From Dama dama (Eukaryota > Chordata > Mammalia > Artiodactyla > Cervidae): 64,000 bases of DNA. The notes under the pieces were generated by a model. It was not told where the DNA came from, ran no database searches, and saw only the letters and a program-made list of their open reading frames with translations. Shown here in pieces: positions 57,293 through 64,000 of the stretch. The stretch covers positions 31,942,108-32,006,107 of the forward strand of contig NC_083694.1 of assembly GCF_033118175.1 (NCBI RefSeq). The letters run 5' to 3'. Position 1 is the first letter of the stretch. Each line of letters starts with the position of its first letter. The position numbers and the translations under genes are program-made.

Positions 57293-58768
57293 TTTTTTTT
57301 CCTGTGACTAAAGCAGACTATGCTTGCAGGGGTGTGGTGGGGAAGGAAACTTATAAGGGGCCCATTCATGAAGGACATTAAATGCCATGCTGAGTAGTTT
57401 TAGTTTCATCTTCTAGTCAGTGGGATGCCATTCACAAATTTTGTACAGGAATACATCTTTACTGGCTGGTTAAATGATAAGATATACCTAAAAATAAAAA
57501 ATAAAATAAGAACAATGATGTCCAAGAAGTGTCAGACGACAGTGTATTAAATGGTTGGGACAAAAGTGAATGCCAGGAATGGGGCAGAGAAATTGCTCTA
57601 TGTCATAGCCATCACAGGCACCTTCTTGATGGAGGAAGGAATGACTACACCTTGAAGAACAAGGAGAAGAAAAAGGAGACACTTCATTAATGCCAGAGTA
57701 GGGGGTTTCTGTTGTTTACAAAGACAGAGGCTATTGGAAATAGGAGAGCAAGGACTCTTTCACTGGCCACTCTGCAGTTGATGTCACTGCCTCACTCCAT
57801 CTGAGGACACTGTAATTGGGCACAGAGCAGGGAATGGTTGAAACAATTGGTGGAGTGTCCTGGGATAAAGATGGAGTCATGAGCTGAGTCTCCAGTTAGG
57901 CAGCATTGGCTTCTTTCTGTTTGAGGATGTGTCTGGCATTCCAGAGCTCCAGAGCAGTTCTTTAAAGGTTTGTATGAATTCAGTAAGTATCTAGAACTAC
58001 TGTATGCAGGGATCGAGCTACCTCTTGGCCACTGGAGTGGGCTCTGTTGTCTCACCTGGGTGCCTCACCTGCCTACCATGTCTCCTTTTCTGTTCTAAAT
58101 GACTGTTGCCCACATGGAAGGAAGTTGTGAATAGCTCTCTTGAACTCTTGATGCACAACTTCTTCTTGATGCTGTCAGGCTTGATAAAGGCCATGAACTC
58201 TTTGAACAAATCAGAGCCCTTGGCCATCAGCATGAATTATATTCCTTGAGTTGCATTTTCTTTAGAACAAGTATTTAACTCTGCTGGAAGTTTTCCCTGC
58301 CCTTTCTAAGCCTGACCGTATTAGGGTGTATGAACCTTTCTGGTGAGAGGAAAAGAAGCCATGAAAAGAACCCAGCCCGAGCCTCCAACACATGAGGCTC
58401 CAAGCAAAGGGAATTTTACCAATTTGTGGGTCTCTGTCAACATTTCCAATGATTATGGAAAGTTGATTAATTCAGCCAACTAATATCCTACAGTGGAGTA
58501 GAGGCCATGCTAGGGATAAAGTAGTGAATAAAACAAACATGGACGCTACCTGCAGGAGTTCACAGTAAGTGGGAGAAGGAAAGGCAGGTAAACAATTTGG
58601 CAGTTGATAGATGTGTTGGCTCGTGTGTACTGTTATTTTAAAGAGTTCTGGCCTGAGCTTCATTTGAGGTCTTGCCTGTGCTGTGTGCTAGTTGTCTGAG
58701 TAAATCCTTCTGAAATAAAATTTTTAAGAATTTAAAATGTTGTCAAAATGTAGGAAAAGCAAGAGCCT
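57293..58768. other. No gene recognised; possible decayed minus-strand open stretches
   Basis: No repeat is evident. The minus-strand frame 58233-58018 (71 codons, with a lysine-rich KPDSIKKKLC word) and the frame at 57682-57488 look slightly protein-like, but I recognise no family, and no splice sites support them. They may be remnants of a processed pseudogene or chance. Confidence 0.3.
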
Positions 58769-58779
58769 AATAGTTTAAT

Positions 58780-58984
58780 GGGGCTTCTCTGGTGGCTCAG
58801 AATCTGCCTGCCAGTGCAGGAGATGCAGGTTCGATCCCTGGGTTGGCAAGATCCCTTGGAGAAGAAAATGGCAACCCACTCCAGTATTCTTGCCTGGGAA
58901 GTCCCATGGACAGAGGAGCCTGGTGGGCTACAATCCATGGGGTTGCAAAAGAGCCAGACCTGACTTTGTGACTAAACAACAATA
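58780..58984 (+). mobile_element. Bov-tA SINE with 11-bp target duplication
   Basis: Full-length plus-strand Bov-tA. AATAGTTTAAT is repeated exactly at 58769-58779 and 58985-58995. Reading frames on both strands over it are SINE-derived. Confidence 0.95.
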
Positions 58985-58995
58985 AATAGTTTAAT

Positions 58996-59619
58996 ATGAT
59001 TGAGTAACCCAGTAGATGTAAAGGGTCTTAGCAGACCCTTTGAAGAGCTTCTGCCTTTGAAGAACTTCAGTTCATCCTTCAAGATAAGGCTGTGCTTCAT
59101 AGATTCCTTTGATAGAACTTCGCTCTCTGCCTCTTTGGATAGAACAGTCTGGTACCAAATGATTTAGAGCCAACTTGGGTTCCATGGTTGTTCCTCAGAG
59201 CATTTTGCAGACTCCTGCCAATTATCAAGATGCTGTCACCCTAGACAGCTCACCAGCACTGTCCCTCTGCCTTCCTCCCCATCTCAGCAGGATTCTCATC
59301 TCTGATTGGAGTAGCAGCCGTTTCTTGTCAGGTTTGAAGCCTGTGGAAGTCTGCACCAGCTCTGCATCCCCTGGGTCAGCTTTGAGTTCTTGCTATAATT
59401 TCCTTCCACTAGCAACAAAACCCAAGAGTTTAAAAGGAAAACGAGAGAAGTGCAATTGAACGTAGCAAGCCCTGGATATTTGCTCAAATGCTAAATGAGG
59501 GGCCCATGTTTTTAAGAGCACATTCTAGGGAAAGTTCTGAATTGCAAGCTGCAGCCCTTTCTCTTTGCGCTTGGTTTGGCTGATTTCCAAAGCATCAAGG
59601 CTAGCAATTGAGGGACTGA
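58996..59619. other. No gene recognised
   Basis: Unassigned, unique-looking, G+C somewhat above the window average. Confidence 0.35.
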
Positions 59620-59756
59620 AATATAATCGGTGGCGATACATTCGCACCACATGAGACATTCTCAGCCTCCAGAGGATCCGGTGGCTGGAGGAGCAGCGGA
59701 CCAGCAACAGCTCCTGGCAGCCGGAGTCCGAAAGGAGGGAAGATCGGATCACAATG
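59620..59756 (+). other. Candidate first exon with a start codon at its splice donor
   Basis: A short stretch with about eight CpG pairs in a window otherwise poor in CpG. It is purine-rich (GCGGACCAGCAACAGCTCC, then CCGGAGTCCGAAAGGAGGG). It ends ACAATG directly followed by GTAAGAA (59757 on), a strong donor context, so the ATG at 59754-59756 would be the last codon of the exon. A weak TATA-like AATATAAT is at about 59619-59626. This is the arrangement of a 5'-UTR exon carrying only the initiator codon. No downstream exon is visible in the window and the gene is unknown. Exon start is not determined. Confidence 0.35.
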
Positions 59757-62057
59757 GTAAGAAACTCCGGAGCTTTTGGCAGACCTGGTCTGCTACCTGG
59801 GAAAGAATATTTAGCATGTGCTGGTGAAAATGGCTGTTGGTAACCTGAGAATGACCGACAGTCCCTTGAGCTCTGGGGAGCTGTCGGTTTTTCAGTGGAA
59901 GAGCAGGAACACCCTTGCTACCAGCACACTGATTTTTGAAAAATAATTTCTTTTGTGTCAGGAGTAATGCTGCCTTGTAATTAATGAGGGCTGCTCTGCC
60001 AGGCAAGGACAGACCCTGCGGTGACCTGAGACTCAGCCCTGATAAATACAGTGTCTGAAGTGGACTCTTTTCCTCTGAATGTCATTGTAATTTCCAGGAG
60101 ACACCTTCATAGAAATAATTGCCCGTTGTCTTGATATTTCCATGTGAGGGTTCAAACCCATTCGTACTGAAGCAGCTTTCTTTTCTGACTAGTGAGTCGT
60201 CCCAGTTCTGTGAGCTTCACTGTTGATTGGAGGCATTTGCACATTAAACATTACTAGAGCAAACTTCTAAGAGATGTTGTTTTCATTTTAAAGCTAGCAT
60301 ATGTAGGCAGCGGCAACAGGAGCCCACGTTTGAAAGGAAGTGTTCTGTGACTTTGTTTGGAAGAAGTTTGTTTGATTCACTCTAGCAGAGCAAATGTTCC
60401 TGGGGTTAGGGACACTGAAATGGAAATGAGGTCTTTGGACTTGGCATTAGAAGTCGCCGTGGAAATGACTGTGTGCTTAATTCAGGTCTCTGCTCTCCGT
60501 GTGCCTTCTCCAACCGCTGCTTCGCCATTGCTCTCGATACTAGGGGAATAGCTGCTGTAACACAGAAGACACTAAACTTTTCTTTAAGGGATTAAGGGAT
60601 AAAGGACATTGGTAATAATATGATTATATAACATTTGGGAGAAAATAAAACCTATTACTATATAGAGAGAATGCCTGAAATACACTTATTTGACTGCACA
60701 GCTGATGTGTGGGAAATGATTATTCCGTTTATAATCCAGATGAATGAAGAAAGTGCTGATGAAAGGAATGTGGGAATTTTTAGAAGTAAGTCTGCTTTTT
60801 TAACTATTCAGAAGAGGGGAAACTGGAAGCTGGATTCGTAAGAATATTTCCTTTCTCTTCCTGGCCTTATCATCTGTTCTATCTCACTTACTCATAAGCA
60901 AACTGACCACAGAAATAAAGCTGCAAAGATGAGGGTCAGATTTTCCCTTCCTTAGTTAACACCTGGTACCTTTTATCATCTCATCCATTTTAGAAGCTTT
61001 CCTATCCAGTGAAGAGAACTTCATAGAGACTCACCCCATTTCTCCTAAACCAGCAGGATGGCTGAGAATCCGCATGTCCAGCACGAGGATTCAATAGGGC
61101 TTCTTAGTGATTGGGAATGTTTTGCCTGAATTCTTGGGGCATAATAATTCTGCTTTTCTCTTTAATTAGCCTGGGAACATTCCTTTAAGGATTAAAAAGA
61201 ACAGGGCTGAAATGCAGATAGAGTCCCTTGCCAAGAGTCCCTTGCCAACAGGTCTTAAGCATGAACATATACATAAGTACAGTGATGATTGTGTACAGTA
61301 TTTATGGAGAAAACAAGGAGACAGTCAGGGGCTGAGATCACTTAAATGCAGTAGCACAACCTGATGAAAGTATAAAGACCTCCGAAGAAGCGAACTTCCC
61401 TATGGAGTAGGGAGAAGGGACGGTGGGAACCAAGAGAGTGACTGCAGATTGTTGGCATGTTTGCATCCAGGCCATCCTCTGGCTATTTTGATTAGTTATT
61501 ATTTGGAGAGTTGGAAAAATTACCCCACTGTATATTGAAATAAATGCTTGGGTCTAACTGAACTCTTCTTAACTGCAAACACTGTTATGGTAACAATTTT
61601 GTAGGGAAAGTGTCCTAACTGGCCGGCTTTTGCAAAGGGAACCATACTTCACCTTTCGTCTTAGTGAGAGCTCTGTGCAGAGAACAGTGGGTTGAAAAAC
61701 CAGTCTTTGATTATAAGGAGAGTGAATCTATAGGTTGGATTTTCATTAAGTCCCTTCCATGATGAAAAGGAAGCCAGTCTTGTTTCTCATCATGCAAATA
61801 TGATCAGTTCTCTCACTTATCCAAGAGAAAAGACACTGAGGAAAACCGTCTCCTTGACCTCATTAGAATCCTGAGCATGTCAGGGCCTGCTGGGTGTTAT
61901 ACCAAATAAGTCAGCCTGGCTTGGGCTGTGACCTCTCGTTGCTTTTTTTGGCTTTATTTATAAACTTAAAGGAAATGCAAATAACTGAATCCATTCTATA
62001 TAAGTGTTAAGTTATTTGAAAGAAAAAGAAATGCATGGATGTAAATAATATTTTATA
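59757..62057. other. No gene or repeat recognised
   Basis: The longest stretch without a recognisable repeat. Short open frames at 60357-60551 and 60635-60841 (plus) have no known similarity and no splice context that I trust. A small tandem duplication of GAGTCCCTTGCCAA lies at about 61220-61250. If the exon at 59756 is real, this is its first intron. Confidence 0.35.
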
Positions 62058-62622
62058 AATATTGAGGACATATGTGCTGTGTTCCAAGTGTTGTAAGCAT
62101 TTTAATCATCCTCAGCCTTGGTACTGATGAACCTGTTTGCAGGGCAGCAGTGGAGACACAGACATAGAGAACAGACTTATGGACAAGGACAGAGGGGAGG
62201 AAGGAGGAGGTGAAATGAGTGGAGAAGGTAGCATAGAAGCATATATACTACCATGTATATAATAGATAGCCAATGGAAATCTGCCATATGACTCAGGCAA
62301 CTCAAACTGGGGCTCTGTAACGACCTAGAGGGGTGGGAAAGGGTGGGAGGTGGGAGAGAGGTTCAGGAGGGAGGGGGCATATATATAGCTATGGCTGATT
62401 CATGTTAATATATGGGAGAAATCAAACCAATATTGTAAAGCAATTATCTTTCAATTAAAAATAAATAAATTAAAAAAAAAATCCTCAACCTTCCTTTTAA
62501 GTAGGTTTGTTATTATCCCCATTATTTTGACATAAGGCACAGAGAAGTTAAGTGTATTCCTAAGGACATGCAGCTAGTAAGGGCTAGTGCCAGATTGGGA
62601 ACAAATTCTGGCCCTTGCTTCT
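62058..62622 (-). repeat. MIR-type SINE remnant, split by an L1 fragment
   Basis: 62058-62119 and 62481-62622 read in order as the MIR 3'-to-5' sequence: GTTCCAAGTGTTGTAAGCAT, then TATTATCCCCATTATTTTGACA, CAGAGAAGTTAAGTG and CATGCAGCTAGTAAGG. The two halves are separated by the L1 at 62120-62480. Confidence 0.65.
62120..62480 (+). mobile_element. L1 3' UTR fragment with 12-bp target duplication
   Basis: A 5'-truncated ruminant L1 containing only 3' UTR: the AGCATATATACTACCATGTAT region, the G-rich GGTGGGAGGTGGGAGAG block and GCTATGGCTGATTCATGTTA, then an A tail. ATCCTCAGCCTT (62108-62119) and ATCCTCAACCTT (62481-62492) match at 11 of 12 bases. Confidence 0.9.
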
Positions 62623-62886
62623 TAAACCATCTCATCATACACCTTTCCAAGACATAGAGGAAGCAAAGCCACGCCAAACCTCCAATGACCCACTGTCTAA
62701 AACTACCAAAAAGTCTTGGACATTTCTTTTCTCTTCGTAGCCCATCTGGTCCCAGGTACGAGTCTGTTCTTCCTTCTCCATGTCACTTGTTTGGTTTCCT
62801 GTTCTTTTCGTGCCAGCATAATTCATACCTTTCTTCCCATTCTGGCTGATTTCCCCTAAACAATTCCCTTAAACTGGGAGTTAGTC

Positions 62887-63115
62887 TGATGTTACGGAAA
62901 GAGGGTTTAGATGTATTCAGACCTAGAATTAAATTTCTGTGTTAACCATGCATTAGTTATGTGATTTGAGACTTTAAAAAAAAAAAAAAAAAAAAAACTC
63001 TTTAACAATTAACGTTGTTATCTACAAAATGCAAATAATGCTTCTTACTTCTATTACATCGTTCTGATAATTACATTAATATGTTGCTATAACATATTGT
63101 TTTTATAAAGTAAGG
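62887..63115 (+). repeat. MIR-like remnant with an A run
   Basis: ATTCAGACCTAGAATTAAAT, then TAGTTATGTGATTTGAGAC, a run of about 23 A in place of the middle, and TTATCTACAAAATGCAAATAA fit a strongly diverged MIR on the plus strand. Confidence 0.5.
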
Positions 63116-64000
63116 TGTTTGATTAGGTTGGAGACCTTGCAGAGAGACAGATTGGAAGGAAGCTTTTGAAATTATCTAGGTACAGGATGGTAAGGATTTA
63201 AAATAGGGTGGTGGGAAGAAAGTGGAAAAAAAAAGAAGGTAATGTAAAAGAAAACTTCACATACACTAGCCACTGATTAGATGTGAAATATGAAAAAGAA
63301 AAGCAAAGACCCTCACACTTGAAGCAGGTGGCTCAAGAAAAGTGACTAAAAGTCCACTGGCTGCAATTCCTACTTTATCAACATAGTACTTTGTACATAG
63401 TAGGTTCTGTGTCTTGTTGAATGAATAAAGTCAAATATCAAGGAAGAAAAAGTCTTGAGAGTCATATATTTAATAGGTAACTCCTATAGTCTGTTACCCA
63501 AAGTCCAATAAGGTATTTAGAAGTGAGCAACATTTCATTGTGTTCTGGAAAGAGTATGGAGGCTGACAATATAAAGTGGTGTTTTGATTATGTCCCTTAA
63601 AGAAGTTGGCTTCAGAGGATCAGAGGAGATTATCTACACCTACAGTCATATGTTCACAGATTCTAGAAGTTTGAAAGTGACATGAAGAGACAGATTGGAT
63701 ATAACTATAAATGACTAATGGCTACAGTGTTCTTGATAATTAATAACTGGTAGCCACATTGATAAAACAAATGGTAAGATGTGGAGGATGAGAGGATATA
63801 AAACTCCTTCTTGAAAAAAGAAAACCCCAAACACATATGATAAAAATCTAAATGATTTTATTAATTAGGATGGGTATGATGCTGATTCAAAGGGATACTG
63901 TGCTGACAAGTTTTAGGTAATTGAATGCAGTGGTTAGCTTTGAGTTTCTCCTTGAAGATGGCGTCAAGAGCATTAAAAATTATAAATTGCACATATCAAT
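63116..64000. other. No gene recognised
   Basis: Unassigned A+T-rich sequence to the end of the window. No convincing frame. Confidence 0.35.

Noticed and set aside
1..64000. A bacterial-type or otherwise new multi-gene system
   Set aside because: No clustered non-repeat open frames, operon-like spacing, repeat-spacer array or new repeated architecture was seen; the window is explained by known mammalian repeats plus unassigned non-coding DNA.

Overview
The window looks like non-coding DNA from a ruminant, most likely a bovid. The evidence is the repeat content: many Bov-tA SINEs, BOV-A2 SINEs, several BovB (RTE) LINE copies, a young L1 of the cattle/sheep type, a cetartiodactyl CHR SINE and the ruminant mariner. 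Ancient mammalian repeats (MIR, L2, MaLR LTRs, hAT-Charlie) lie under these. No complete host protein-coding gene, tRNA, rRNA or CRISPR array was seen. All long reading frames belong to retroelements, and many shorter ones are SINE or LINE sequence read in a chance frame.

Layout. 1-4.2 kb: old MaLR LTR remnant, three Bov-tA units and otherwise unassigned DNA. 4.2-10 kb: 5' half of an old L1 (minus), then an older L1M (minus) that received a young 3'-end L1 fragment (plus). 10-13.6 kb: mostly unassigned, with a BovB 3' end, a Bov-tA and a second MaLR LTR. 13.6-20.8 kb: a mariner cut in two by a full-length L1 (minus) with open ORF1 and ORF2 and a perfect 15-bp target-site duplication. 21.0-31.2 kb: an L2 split by an old full-length L1 (17-bp duplication), itself split by a second, 5'-truncated L1 and later SINEs. 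31-36.8 kb: mostly unassigned, two MIRs and a Bov-tA. 36.8-44.1 kb: a scrambled plus-strand L1 with a BovB inside, then a minus-strand L1 with a solo LTR (4-bp duplication) inside. 45.3-46.6 kb: BovB. 48.1-51.6 kb: a near full-length hAT element of Charlie8 type with matching 8-bp duplications and four younger insertions. 51.9-52.1 kb: an inverted (twin-primed) L1 fragment. 53.1-55.2 kb: BovB. 55-64 kb: the least repeat-dense part, with two candidate exons (minus strand near 55.8 kb, plus strand near 59.7 kb), a dimeric SINE, a Bov-tA and two MIRs.

Functionally the elements form a copying hierarchy. L1 ORF1p and ORF2p act together on L1 RNA and are known to mobilise RNAs in trans. BovB reverse transcriptase is held to mobilise the Bov-tA and BOV-A2 SINEs, whose 3' ends resemble BovB. 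The mariner and hAT transposases here are broken. I did not find a new biological system. The most notable objects are the apparently intact L1, the clean nesting with readable target-site duplications, and the two candidate exons. Family names come from remembered consensus sequences, not from a database search, and boundaries not fixed by duplications are good to about 10-20 bases.
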